Part shown: in pieces, positions 11,893 to 23,309 of the stretch | Position numbering within the stretch: the stretch's first letter is position 1 | Layout: each line of letters begins with the position of its first letter | DNA from: Adiantum capillus-veneris | Lineage: Eukaryota > Streptophyta > Polypodiopsida > Polypodiales > Pteridaceae | Direction: 5' to 3' | DNA: 64,000 nt | Assembly: GCA_014529385.2 (NCBI GenBank) | Contig: CM043960.1 | Coordinates: forward strand, 33,147,396-33,211,395 | Translations under genes and position numbers: made by a program | Notes under the pieces: generated by a model | The model's database searches: none | The model's input: the letters and a program-made list of their open reading frames with translations, nothing else | Told to the model about the DNA's origin: nothing

Positions 11893-11904
11893 ACCTCCCA
11901 ATTG
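11893..11904 (-). other. Polypurine tract of E1
   Basis: Minus strand reads ..AATTGGGAGGT directly before the LTR start, the expected position and composition of the second-strand primer; compare AAGTGGGAGGT in E3. Confidence 0.7.
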
Positions 11905-12017
11905 AAGGTCAGGCTGGCAAACAGTGGCGTCAGTATAGTTAGTCTATACCAAGTCGATGAAGCATCACCTAGGCTTCATCCTACACCCATAAGCTCTATG
12001 CAGTGTCTAAACCACTC

Positions 12018-12935
12018 TTAGGCTAGGCTCTTTGTGAGAGAATCTGTAGGGTTGTCATTAGTGTGAAACTTGACAAGATCAATGTGCTTGCCATCCAATA
12101 CATCTCGTATGACATGGAATCTGACCTCTATGTGTTTTGACTTTGAGTGAAACACCGGATTCTTTGCCAAAGCAATGGCACTTTGACTATCAGAATGGAG
12201 TACTAGAACCTCGTGAATGCCCAAATCTCCCACTAAACAAGCTAACCTTATGGCTTCTTTGCTGGCATCAGACCATGTAGCAACATACTCTGCCCCAGTG
12301 GTAGATGAAGACGTGCAGTCTTGGAGACACGATCTCCAGGAGAAAGTCACTCCAGCAAACATGAACACATAGCTAGATGTGGATCTTCTACTATCCACAC
12401 AAACCGCATAATCTGCATCTGTGTAACCCACAATAGATGCATCACTATTCCACAAGGGTAAACACTTGCTAGATGTACCTTTCATGTATCTGAGGATTTT
12501 CTTTCACTGCTTCCCAATGCTTCTTGCCAAGGTTTGACATGTATCTACTAACCGCTCCGACTGCATGTGCAACGTGTGGTCTTGTGGCTACCATAGCGTA
12601 CATCAAATTGCCAACTCTTGAAGAATATGGCACTTTTTTCATTTCCTCTTTCTCAACATCTATCTTAGGTGAATCTTCCTTGCTAAGTTTTAAGTATGCT
12701 TGCATTGGGATACTCAATGACTTTCCCCCCTACATCCTAAAATATTGCAAGACCTTGTGGATGTACTTTTCTTGAGACAATTCAAGAATTCCATGTTGCC
12801 TATCTCTCTTGATGCGCATACCAAGAAACTGATTGGCATTTCCCAAGTCTTTCATGGAAAACTGAGTGCTTAGCATATTTTTCAATTGATTGATCTCATC
12901 AATCGATTTCCCAGCGATAAGCATATCATCTACCT
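12018..12935 (-). pseudogene. E1 reverse transcriptase C-terminal part and RNase H (inverted)
   Basis: The minus strand starts abruptly at VDDMLIAGKS (catalytic box, about 12,933), continues DLGNANQFLGMRI and LMYAMVATRPHVAHAVGAVSRYMSN, then the RNase H part with VGYTDADYA, TGAEYVA, SDSQSAIALAKNPVFHSKSKHIEVRFH and ends ..DSLTKSLA. Frames are split at about 12,720 and 12,470-12,485. Upstream of VDDML no RT text is present, so 12,935 is a rearrangement breakpoint. Motif spelling matches E1 rather than E2. This is the missing 3' portion of E1. Confidence 0.85.
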
Positions 12936-15070
12936 TTCCAAGCTTAGTCCATAGATTTAAAGTAAAGATGTTATCACTTTTCTTATTCTTAAAAATCCTA
13001 GAGTTTAAAGTAAAAAAGAATATCATATTTTATTAGAAGGCCATCACCCCTTCTAATCCAAGTGTTTGAATCCACCCCTCTTTTTTTTAAAAAAAAATCC
13101 ATCAATTTAATCAATTCCTAAACCCAATCAATTGAAGTTTATATAACAAATTTTTCTCAAAAATTCCATTGTAAAGTTCTCATAGAATAACAAGCTCAAA
13201 AAAAATTTCTATGTCATACGTACATTATGATAAAATGGATTTTGAACCATCTACTATCACTTAATCATATTTCTCTTTTTAGCCAACCAAGTAGCACGGA
13301 ACCCAGATAAAAAGCCAGGTTTATGAGTCTAACCAGGTTTATGAGCCGAACCATGAACTGTGTTAGTTTCACCTCAACACTCAAAGCTTATGAAAGGAGC
13401 ACCATCCATCCAAGTGAATACATCCTAACTGAATAGAGAACAGACCAAGTAATGTAATGGTAAGCAATAGGGTCCGTCATCACAAACCATTCTAAATTAT
13501 TGCGCAGTTGGACAGAGAACATCACCATCATTCGACTTCCTATGTGTTTGTAGGCAGTGCAATGTATAGCCTAACCCAATCAATAAAGTAGTAAGTACAA
13601 CAAGATGGTGCAACCGGGCTCAACCCCCTCTAAGAACCAGTGCATAGTAGGATAGAAAACACCACCCCCTCAAGTATGTACATATACCCCACAGGGCTAC
13701 AAAGTCCATGTACTAAAGGATGTCTGTAAGCCCCCCAATGTGTTTGAATACCAAAAGAGATTTGTGAAGCTAAGTTACGCAGCAGCAAACCTTGTAACAA
13801 ACCATTTGTTAGTATGGAGTAATCCCCCAATCAAACCAATTTTTATAGAAATTTATCAAACGATTAGTAGTTGGTAGACCAAATCCGGAACATCATAAAA
13901 TGCTTGAGACTAGTAACTAAGTGAAAAAAGTGATAGTATTAATTATCCCAACAGCATTTTGATGCCCATTAAGCCACCAAGGTAGGCTCGGTAATTATTG
14001 TCAACAGAGTAAAGTCAGGCTCAGTAGAGCGGTAGCAAAAAAGCCTGCTTACAAAGGCAAATGTAAACCTCAAGCCATTAGAAACCAGTGAATAAGAATG
14101 GAAATTATGGTACCAAAACACCTTTATCTCTCACAATACCCATGCAGTATAACAATCACCTGTGACCTAGTGGGAGGAAAAAACTACCGGTGTGCAGAGG
14201 GTGGAACAACACCACCATATTTCAAGGGAGTCAATATCCAAAACATAAGGTTTATTAAGTCATAGAACAATAACCCATGCAAAAAGCCACAAATAGCATG
14301 CCAACCTGCAATCAAATTAGTAAGCACCAAAAAAAATTTCTTGCTCGAACCAGTTACCAAGGTAGAGCCTTAACCAAACCAGGGGTCAGTCCACCAAATA
14401 GTAGCTAGGTAGGTTTTCCTTTTTTCTGAAAAAACCACAGTTTAAAAGTGGTAGCAGGTAGTAAGCCATATCAAAAAAGAACCACCAATCTGGAATCCTC
14501 GACAGAAATCACGCGACACAGATAGCAATCAGAATCCCAATACTGGGATTAAGGCCTTGCAAAAAAACAACCATTTGTTCCTTATTATATAGTAAAAAAA
14601 CAACTCAAGGTGTCGTGTCTTCTAACACAGTACAAAAATATTTCCCAAAAAAAGTATAGGTGCGAAAAAGACCATGAATAAGAAGTAATAGACCTGTGTT
14701 ACTTGTGTAGTGAGCTCCAGGTACGCAATACTTTTTTATGCAAAAAACGGAGCACAAACAAAGCTAAGTGAGGGGCAGAGTTGCGCACTCACCTTTTAAA
14801 TAGAGGAGGGAGGGAGGTCGCCATAACTGCATAGTGCGCAGATTTTCATGAGTGGAGAGATCCCCAGCAGAGATGGTGAGGCTGCCTGCAAGGTGTAATG
14901 AAGAGGCAACCCAAATGCTTTCATGGTCGGGTTAACCCGATGTAGTACCACGATGTAGCACTCAAGTTTTTACAAGCGCCAGGCCCCATGGTGGAGACCA
15001 TAGGCGGTAGGTTTCAGTGGAATCCCAAGAGTTAAGTAATCTCGGGATTTCTTAATAGATAGGTGGTATT

Positions 15071-15097
15071 GTGTGTGTGTGTGTGTGTGTGTGTGTG
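15071..15097. repeat. (GT)n microsatellite
   Basis: About 13 GT units. Confidence 0.9.
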
Positions 15098-15232
15098 ACA
15101 CAATTAACCCGGGCATAAAAAACCGCTACCCCAACAGGTCCCTTAAGATGGGCCAAGTCCCATGGTGTGGACTTTTTTTAAAGTGAAGCTTTAGGAGTTA
15201 AAAATTAAGCTAGGAGCTCTAAAGTACCACAA

Positions 15233-15284
<52 letters not shown>
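15233..15284. repeat. (GT)n(GA)n microsatellite
   Basis: About 11 GT units followed by about 14 GA units, just outside the terminal inverted repeat of the next element. Confidence 0.9.
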
Positions 15285-15287
<3 letters not shown>

Positions 15288-15307
15288 TACTAGGGTTAGA
15301 ATTTTTC

Positions 15308-16885
15308 AGAATCAGATTCCGATAAAATCTGGAGAAGTTACGGGCTTTGAAAGGTTACACTAGGAATTTAATTAGTTAAGTAAAATTGAATGGTTTCAGT
15401 AATTATTATTAAGACTAGAATGGTAACCTAACAGGACATAAAAGTGTCCTTTCAGGGTTTTGGGAAAAAATTCCAAAACCATAGTAGATCCACTCATTTT
15501 GAAAAATCCTTTCATGAGCTTATAGTTCAATAACTACTACATATGGAAAAAATGAGAAACTTGTAATTTTTCTCATCCCTTGGTCACTACAAGCCTCCAA
15601 AGTTGATGGACCAATGCATTTTGCCCAAAACAGCAATTTCTTACGGTTGATTGCATATAAATAAGAGTGGAGATTTTTGTAGGACATGAGATAAAATGCC
15701 TCGTCAACTTCAACGGGTTGATGACCAAAACATATGGTTGCTTTTACCTCACTAATTTTTTTTTGGGCCAAAAAAATAGGTACAAAAAAGTTGCATTTTT
15801 GCCATTCTGTGGACCTATCATCAAAGTTTCTATAGTCACGCTCAATATAGATACTATATACATGTTTTCTTAGTTCCCTTTGGGCCTCTGGATTCAAAAG
15901 AAGCCATGGAGCATGTCAAAAGGATAATGGATCTCTTACAATTGGAACCTTGGGGGCAATGATAAAGTGCTAAATACAGCAAACATGAAAAAACTGGGTT
16001 TAGCATTATGACCTCTAGAAACCCATAGAAACTACTCAATATCTAGCCAAGTTTGTAGTCTATGATTAGATATGGTCACTACCTACAAAATACACACAAT
16101 TGGCCTAAGAAACTAGCAATATTGAGAAAGTTATACTTGCTACTCGAAAATGTATCGTATTCTTCAGCAATCAAAAAACTCAACCATCATCATATACTAT
16201 GCTATATAGCATATTAGGTCCCCCAAAACTCAAGGAAGATTCGCTTTATGTTATACATTACACTTACACAATCAAAATTGAATTTGGATATCAAGAAAGC
16301 CACCAAAAAAATCATAAAAGTGCTAATTTTGGCCAAAAAAACAAGATTATGCAATTCTTGTAAATTGGTCATAACTTTCAATTTTAACACTTAGCTCTCC
16401 CTACAAGCATCAAAACATGTTGAGAACTATGAAGGCCTAACCTCTAGCCATCTAAACCTCACAAACATGAAGTTTAGAGTGGTATAGTTGCCAAAAATTG
16501 AAAAAAAGTCAAAAACAGGACCCGTTTTTTCACGCAGTTTAGGTTCAAAAATGTTGTGCAAGAGTAAGGTTAATGGTGAGATAGATGCTAAAAAAAAATG
16601 CTAAGTTTTTTTCAGCTCATAAGGCAACTTTGTGGATATATAGCACCTAGAAATTCATTTTCATACTCTTCAAATAATTCAAGCAAAATGGTCACTTAAC
16701 AGGACACAAAAGTGTCCAAGGACATAAAAGTGTCCAAGGACATAAAAGTGTCCAAGGACATAAAAGTGTCCTGTTACCATTCTAGTGTTAATAAAGACTT
16801 TCTTATCCTAAGGTTCTAGAAATTACTGATATCTCCAATTTTCATCATTAAAAATCAGAGAAATTAGTAAAAATCGATTCTGGAA
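15308..16885. mobile_element. DNA transposon-like element with ~130-bp imperfect terminal inverted repeats
   Basis: Left end 15,308-15,450 and the reverse complement of 16,758-16,885 share CAGAATC, TCAGTAATT, CTAGAATGGTAAC and AGGACAYTTTTRTGTCC in the same order, so the ends are inverted repeats. The interior (about 1.3 kb) is AT-rich with no transposase motif; its short ORFs are unrecognised. A non-autonomous TIR element is the simplest reading. I could not fix the target duplication, so the superfamily (hAT, Mutator or other) is open. Confidence 0.55.
16698..16776. repeat. Four 18-bp tandem repeats at the element's right end
   Basis: AAGGACATAAAAGTGTCC-type units repeated in tandem between AACAGGACA and TGTCCTGTT. 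Each unit is itself nearly palindromic (GGACAYAAAAGTGTCC). A single copy lies at the left end (15,432-15,450). Confidence 0.85.
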
Positions 16886-17009
16886 GCTAGGGGGGGCTGT
16901 GTGGAACCTACCAGGGACTCAAATAGTAGTAGGGGGAGCAATCTTAAGCTTGGGACTGCTTGACCTGCAAGTAATTGCTTTTTTCAGCCTGTGAGAGCCA
17001 GTGAGTGCC

Positions 17010-17110
17010 CAGAAACCTATAAATACGACCCCTTGCTTCACAATTTTAGACAGACTCGGAGCCCTTGCACACTCTCTCTCATTCTAGAGAGACCGCTACG
17101 CAGAAATCAC
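17010..17110 (+). promoter_or_regulatory. Putative TATA promoter and transcript start
   Basis: CCTATAAATACG at about 17,018 is a strong plant TATA box. A pyrimidine-rich ACACTCTCTCTCATTC element lies about 50 bp downstream, as in plant 5' untranslated regions and LTR R regions. It would drive plus-strand transcription into the 150-bp array and the small ORF at 19,991. Whether it belongs to a gene or an LTR is unresolved. Confidence 0.4.
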
Positions 17111-17439
17111 TAGAGATCAAGCTCTAGTTGGTTAATTAAACGGTAATTAGCCTAATCCTTCTTAATTAGCAAAGCTAAGTTAACCTATTTTGTTAATAAA
17201 TTAAAGATTAATACTATGTACACTCAAAAATACTCTCTTAATTAAATATTCTCTGCTGATTATTGTGATTAAGCTAATGGATATTAAGCTAATTAATTAT
17301 TATATCATATTAGGGCCGAAATTATCCATTTCAACCATAAATTAATGGGAATTATACTAATTAAGTTTAGATTAATTTGAGATAATTATTAGAGCTGTGT
17401 TAGACTATCATTAAGCTAGAAAAATTATCTTATAATTTT

Positions 17440-19440
17440 TTGAGTAATTTTCATAATTAATTAAGCAGAATTACACTGTTTTTGAGAGAAACATAAAGGG
17501 AAAAATAATCAAATTAACTCAAAATGTTTTAAGATAATTATTAGAGGTTCATCACATCTTAAGGATCCTGTGATAATTATGTTAGCCTCAGATAACTAGT
17601 TTACCTAATTATCTTAGCAGAATTACATTATTTTAGGATAAATTAAAAGGGAGAAAATAGCAAATTGATTCAAAATGATTTAAGAAAATTATCAGATATT
17701 AATTACATTTTAGAGAACCCATGATAATTATGTTAACCTCAGATAATTAGTTTACCTAATTATCTTAACAGAATTACACTATTTTTAGGACAAATTAAAA
17801 GGGAGAAAATAGCAAATTGATTCAAAATGCTGTGAGATATTTATCAGAGGTTAATCACATCTTAGGAAACCGGTGATAATTATGTTAGCCTCAGATAATT
17901 AGTTTAATTAATTATCTTAGCAGAATTACACTATTTTTAGGACAAATTAAAAGGAGAAAAATAGAAAATTGATTCAAAATGCTTTGAGATATTTATCAGA
18001 GGTTAATCACATCTTAGAAAATCTTTAATAATTATGTTAATGTGAGAGAATTAGTTTACCTAATTATCTTAGCAGAATTACACTGTTTTTAGGACAAATT
18101 AAAAGGGGAAAATAGAAAATTGATCCAAAATGCTTTGAGATAATTGTCAAAGGTAAATCACATCTTAGAAAACCTGTGATAATTATGTTAGCCTTAGATA
18201 ATTAGCTTACCTAATTATCTTAGTAAAATTACACTGTTTTTAGGATAAATTAAAAAGGAAGAAAATAGCTTGATCCAAATCGCTTTGAGACAAGTATCAG
18301 AGATAAATCAACTCTTATGAAACCCATAATAATTATCTTAACCTCAGATAGTTAGTTTAACTAATTATCTCAGCATAATTATATAGTTTTAAGGAAAAAT
18401 TAAAAGGTGGAAAATGGCAAAAAGATTTAAAATGCTTTTAGATAATTATCGGAGGTAAATCACATCTTTTGAAACCCATGATAATTATTTAACCTCAGAT
18501 AATTAGTATAACTAATTATCTTAACAAAATTACACTATTTTTAGGGGAAAATATGAAACTAATCTAAAATACTTTAAGATAAATATCAGAGGTAAATCAC
18601 ATGCTATGAAACCCGTGATAATTATCTGAACCTCAGATAATTAGTTTAACTAATTATTTCAGTAGAATTACGCTATTTTCAGTGAAAAATAAAAGAGGGA
18701 AATTAGCAAATTAACCCAAGAAGCTTTGACATAATTATCAGAGCTAAATTACATCTTAGGTAACTCGTGAAAATTATCTTAACCACATATGAATATTTTA
18801 GATAATTATCCTAGTAGAAAACCACTATTATTGAGGGTAAACTAAATGGAGAAATTAGTAAATCATGCTATATGATTACATGATATTTATTAGAGTTATA
18901 TTATAGGATAAAGAGGCCGTGATAATTATGTCAAGGTTAGAAAAGTAGTATAAATATTTATCTAAGTTAAATTATACTAATTCTAGATAAAAACTAAATG
19001 GGGAAATTAGTAAATCATGCTATATGATTACATGCTATTTATCAGAGCTAGATTATAGGATAAAAAGTCCATAATAATTATTTCAAGGTTAGAAAAGTAG
19101 TATAGATTTTTATCTAAGTCAAATTATACTAATTCTAGCTAAAAACTAAAAGGGGAAATTAGTAAATCATTCTATATGGTTACATGCTATTTATGAGAGC
19201 TAGATTACATAATAAAAATGCCATGATAATTATGTGAAGGTTAGAAACTTAGTATAGATATTTATTTAAGTCAATACAATTTAGGGAGAAAAATTAGTAA
19301 ATCATGTTATATGATTACATGATATTTATTAGAATTAGATTGCATGGTAAAGATGCCGTGATAATTATGTCAAGGTTAAAAAAGTAGTATAGATATTTAT
19401 CTAAGTCAAATTATACTAATTTTAGCAAAAAAATAAAGAT
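17440..19440 (+). repeat. AT-rich tandem array, ~150-bp monomer, about 14 copies
   Basis: The word AGCAGAATTACACTRTTTTT recurs at about 17,465, 17,614, 17,765, 17,919, 18,071, 18,223, 18,371, 18,522, 18,661 and 18,813, then in a diverged form (AAATTATACTAATTCTAG) to about 19,405, spacing 139-157 bp. Each monomer also has TGATAATTATGTTA and GATAATTAGTTTACCTAATTATC (palindromic). Divergence rises toward the 3' end, with a subfamily change at about 18,830. Confidence 0.85.
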
Positions 19441-19990
19441 GGAAATTAGATATTTAAGTTGAAAAATTAAAAGATAATTACCAGAGGTCAAAAGTACCCT
19501 TAGTTACTTGTGATAATTATACTATAGTTAATTAGTGAGTTTAGGAAATTATAATTGGCCAAAAGTCCTATTTTTAATAAAAGATTAATTAAAATAAATA
19601 GACTTTACGGTCAAAAATTTTAAAGAAAATTATAGTAAGTGTAAAATTATGATATAAAGTTGAGAAAATAAAATTTTTGAGAGACAATAAATAGAATATA
19701 TATTAAGCTCAAAATAAGCAGATTCCAAGCTTAAAATTCGATGGGAAAATTTAGGAAAAAGATACACAAAATTATAAGAAAATTAGGATAGCTTAGAAAA
19801 ACCTTAGGGAAGCTTTGGGAAGAGCTATCATGCCTATATAGGAAAATAAGAAATTACTAGGTTAAGAATTTTTCCATTTAAAACTACAAACTTAACCTTG
19901 GATGGGTTACGGTTGAATACAAAGGTTGAGTGTAGAATTCAAATAATTTACCTAATGATTAGACGTCCTTTTTATAAGGATAGGAAGTTA

Positions 19991-20134
19991 TGGCAGATAA
20001 AAGGACCCGAGCCAATCCTACATCTGATGATGAGGGCAGAGCTCTAAAAAGAACTAGAGCGTCACACGACGATGAAGCTGGGCCTAGTAGTAGGCCTACG
20101 GAGGAGAGTCTTCAGGCGCCAGCGCAACAGTAGA
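19991..20134 (+). CDS. Small ORF, 47 codons, unknown
   Basis: Begins MADKRTRANPTSDDEGRA and ends SLQAPAQQ before TAG; a further in-frame MANQSQVGFP follows at once, so the stop may be a recent nonsense change in a longer frame. The product is hydrophilic with alternating basic (KRTR) and acidic (DDE) runs, like the first residues of some gypsy Gag proteins or a nuclear protein. A CAG/GTGGGT string at about 20,150 could be a splice donor. No family recognised. Confidence 0.35.
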
Positions 20135-21592
20135 TGGCCAATCAATCCCAGGTGGGTTTCCCATTATTCAATTAAGTCTTTAAATAGTTTAAGTTCTTTT
20201 ATAAGTTAACATTGCATACGTAAGAAGTGAGTAAGAATTGGGAAAGGAATAATTGACCAAAAATGAAAGGTAACTTCCAATGCGCATTTGTTTATAATGT
20301 AGGAAGGAATTGCTTGTGTTAAAACTGATTGAATTAGGAAAGATATGATTGATCATCCTTAAGACAGCTTGTCTCAAAACACCTCCGACTCCTTGGTATA
20401 AATTGATGATAATGATTGGCTTTCCAGCCACGGATAAGTCAGTTACCCCCATGAACGATGAGTTTATACTCCGTGTCATGTCTTGATGTTTCTACATAAG
20501 TTAGGATACCGTTTTTTATCCTAGGAGAGCCGCCCGGTTGTATGGGCAACTAGTTTGGTGTATGGGCACCCGGAACCTTGGGTGGGGGTTTATCCACTCT
20601 CGATTGTGAATAAGGAATGGGTGCCGTTTTTTCACTCTTATGTGATCTTGAGACAAGAAGAGTATTGGTCATGGTTATTATGGACAATGTTTTGATTGAC
20701 AGTATCGTGTCTTAAGTTTAAAGATGTACCCTATCTTCTAAGGCTATAGACCCAAGCCATTATCAATGGTAAAAGTCTATTCCTTGGATTTTTCTTGTTT
20801 AGAGACTCTGATTTTTATCAGACCTAGAGACGTGTCAAGGATCCCATCCCGATCTTGGTATTGACGGGTTGGGGAACTCACTGGCTCCCACCTCAAGCAC
20901 AGCCCTAGCTTACCTAAGGTCAAAGGACTTTTAACACTAACTATTGGAGGTCTTCAATGTAGCTAACCCTAAGGTCTTTAAGCTCCATTGGTTAGCCTTG
21001 CTTTTTGACAAACCATCTCTCATTTGGGTCCCTTTACCATTGACTGCGTGTTGAGATAGATCTATAAGCACATGTCTATATCCTAATCCTTGTTCCCGTT
21101 TATTCTCCCACATTAAATGATCAGTTTAATATGAGAAAATCATTTGGGTTGGTGAGATAATAGATTTTATGATATTACTTGTCTCTTGAAATCATAGTCG
21201 TCCTCGATTATGAGGTAAAAGAGATAAAGCCTTAGTCATTAGTCAATCTTGCTTAGCAGGTAGAGGATCCCTTTTTACCCTACAACATCTTTCCAAGATG
21301 GATGACTAATCCATTTGGTGCTTGGGAGACATAGCTGCCATAAGCATGTCTGCTCTATAGTCCATTTCATTCTCCCAAGTAGAGTGAAAACTTCTACTTG
21401 GTGTTTGAGAGACGTCGTCATCACAAACATGATTCTAAGCATGCATACTATTTAAATTTGTGCACAATGAAAAGAGACTAGTCTTATAAGACAAAAACAT
21501 TGGTCATTTAAAAGAAATTTGTACATTTGCTTACTCTAATGTAGCATTGTAAGCATTGACAAGGTTCATACTATCCTTAACCTGATTCCTTG
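20135..21592. other. Downstream region of the gypsy element, no gene seen
   Basis: No conserved coding text. It may include 3' untranslated and LTR sequence of the minus-strand gypsy element, but I could not pair LTRs. The ORF at 20,189-20,479 has no recognisable motif. Confidence 0.45.
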
Positions 21593-21941
21593 CATCTATC
21601 TAGCATCTTCAAAAGGATAATTTTTGAACTTAATAAGATACCTTACCATGTCGTAGTAACTTATCTTCATGCCGAAGGATAGCTTCGGGTTGTAGCACCT
21701 CTTCTTGGTCTTCAACTTTGGAAGGGTCTTCAATAATTGGTTCACTTAATGGCTCTCCTTTGTAGGGCTTAAGGAGGCTCACATGAAAAGCATTGTGCAT
21801 GAGCCAATGGTTGGGCAACTTGAGTTGGTAAGCCATCTCATTGATGGGCTTCAAGATTTGGAAAGGACCATAGTATCTTTTTGCTAGCTTAGCATAATAC
21901 TTTAAATGGTCCATAGGATTTTTGCCCATCATTTGCCTCAA
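21593..21941 (-). pseudogene. Gypsy integrase C-terminus and chromodomain
   Basis: KLAKRYYGPFQILKPINEMA is the GPY/F-like C-terminal module (about residues 19-38 of this frame), followed by ILRHEDKLLRHGKV. After a one-frame shift the minus strand continues YLIKFKNYPFEDAR and meets a stop, matching a chromodomain (YLVKWKxxxxxxATWE). The chromodomain targets chromoviral integrase to modified chromatin. Confidence 0.8.
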
Positions 21942-22637
21942 TCAAGCCTTAGGAAACTTAAGTAAGACCCAGTCATTTTCTTTGAACGTTAAGGCCCTTC
22001 TGTGCTTGTCAGTAGTAGATTTTTGCCTCTGTTGAGAGATGGATATAGCATCCTTAATCTTTTGAAAAGATTCTTGTAGGTCACAGCTATACTCATTGGC
22101 AGCGAAGATCTTCCCATGTATTTTAAGTAGCAAGGGACTTTTATGTCTTTTCTCAATTATTTCAAAAGGTGCTTTTCTCGTAGAAGTATGTACAGTATTA
22201 TTGTAGGCATACTCTACAAGAGGTAAGTACTTTTCCCATTGTGAGCGTTGATCTAATTTTGTAACATAAGTTTTTAGTAGATCGAGTATCGTAAGATTGG
22301 CTATCTCACTTTGGCCATCCGTTTGTGGGTGATAGGCCAAAGAGAAATTCAATCTTGTTCCTAGATTTTCAAAGAGACCTTTCCAAAAATTACTAGTCAT
22401 TCTAGGATCTCTATTTGACACAATGGATGTTGGTAATCCATGGTGTTTGAAAATCTGTGATATGAAGAGAGTTGCCATTTGGTGTGCCTTAATAGTCTTT
22501 TTGATAGGAATAAAGTGTGCTTGCTTGCTAAACTTGTCGACTATTGCCCATATTCCTGTATTCCCATAGATAGACTTGGGTAATCCAAAGATAAAATCCA
22601 TGGATATACTCTCCCATGGTGAATTTGGGATAGGCAA
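21942..22637 (-). CDS. Gypsy integrase core (rve), open 231-codon frame
   Basis: ESISMDFIFGLPKS carries the first catalytic Asp, SIVSNRDPRMTSNFW the second (D in NRD), and HPQTDGQSEIAN the Glu. The DDE residues are therefore all present and the frame is open, but it is separated from upstream and downstream domains by stops (for example at 21,939 and near 22,640). ANRT-like LLKTYVTKLDQRSQWEKYLP and AYNNTVHTSTRKAPFEI are typical for plant chromoviruses. Confidence 0.8.
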   Translation of the reverse strand: MPIPNSPWESISMDFIFGLPKSIYGNTGIWAIVDKFSKQAHFIPIKKTIKAHQMATLFISQIFKHHGLPTSIVSNRDPRMTSNFWKGLFENLGTRLNFSLAYHPQTDGQSEIANLTILDLLKTYVTKLDQRSQWEKYLPLVEYAYNNTVHTSTRKAPFEIIEKRHKSPLLLKIHGKIFAANEYSCDLQESFQKIKDAISISQQRQKSTTDKHRRALTFKENDWVLLKFPKA

Positions 22638-22745
22638 TGGTTGGAGTAATCCAGGTTATTTCCCTCTATCATACTTGGTCTTTTGGCATACTACACATTT
22701 TGAAACATACTCTTGTATGTCCACTTTCATGGTATACCAATAGAA

Positions 22746-23290
22746 CTACGTTTCTACTCCCCGGAGAGTAGGTTGAATGCCTCTATGCCCTGCATAGGGA
22801 GGAACATTGGATTCATACATGACTTTCTCACGAAGGGAGTGGGTAACACATAACCTATTACCGTGGAGAAGATAACCATCCTGCAAGGTGAATGGTTCCT
22901 CTTTCTTACCCAAAGCAATGGCTGACATTATGTCTCTATAGTCATGGTCAGTAGCATACTCATATATCATAGAAGATAGATCATTGTGAGTAGCTATAGA
23001 CACCGCATTAACTTTTGGTCGTCGTGAAAGTGCATCAGCCACTTCACTGTGCTTACCACCAATGTGAGCAATATGGAAATTAAATTGCAAAAGAAAATTT
23101 TCCCACCTCATTTGTTTGTCAAAAATCTTGGTTTGCGTCATGAAGTACTTGAGACTTTGGTGGTCGGTTTGTAGAATAAATGGAGTCCCCAATAAATAAT
23201 GCTTCCATGTGTCTAGGGCATGGAGAACAGCTAAAAGCTCGTTCTCATAAAAGACTTTGAGTAGATGATGATATCATCAAAGAACACTCC
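22746..23290 (-). pseudogene. Gypsy RNase H and integrase zinc-binding region
   Basis: From about 23,260 the minus strand reads NELLAVLHALDTWKHYLLG then FILQTDHQSLKYFM and IAHIGGKHSEVADALSRR, the RNase H of Ty3/gypsy. YAGHRGIQPTL is the integrase HHCC start. The sequence joins directly to RT text FFDDIIIYSKS, so about 190 residues (RT thumb and RNase H N-terminus) are deleted at about 23,265. Confidence 0.8.
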
Positions 23291-23309
23291 AGTGAATTTT
23301 TGGTATGGT

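Larger units (their letters stand above)
12936..15307. other. Intergenic DNA without recognisable gene
   Basis: No ORF with family motifs. The stretch is punctuated by AACCAG/AAGCCAGG-type words between about 13,300 and 14,450 and by short A-runs. A (GT)n tract at 15,071-15,097 and a (GT)n(GA)n tract at 15,233-15,284 close it. Confidence 0.6.

Noticed and set aside
14880-15060. Possible 5S rRNA or other RNA gene (GC-richer stretch)
   Set aside because: No internal control boxes or stable full-length fold recognised.
17440-19440. CRISPR-like array
   Set aside because: Contiguous diverging ~150-bp monomers without unique spacers, in plant DNA.
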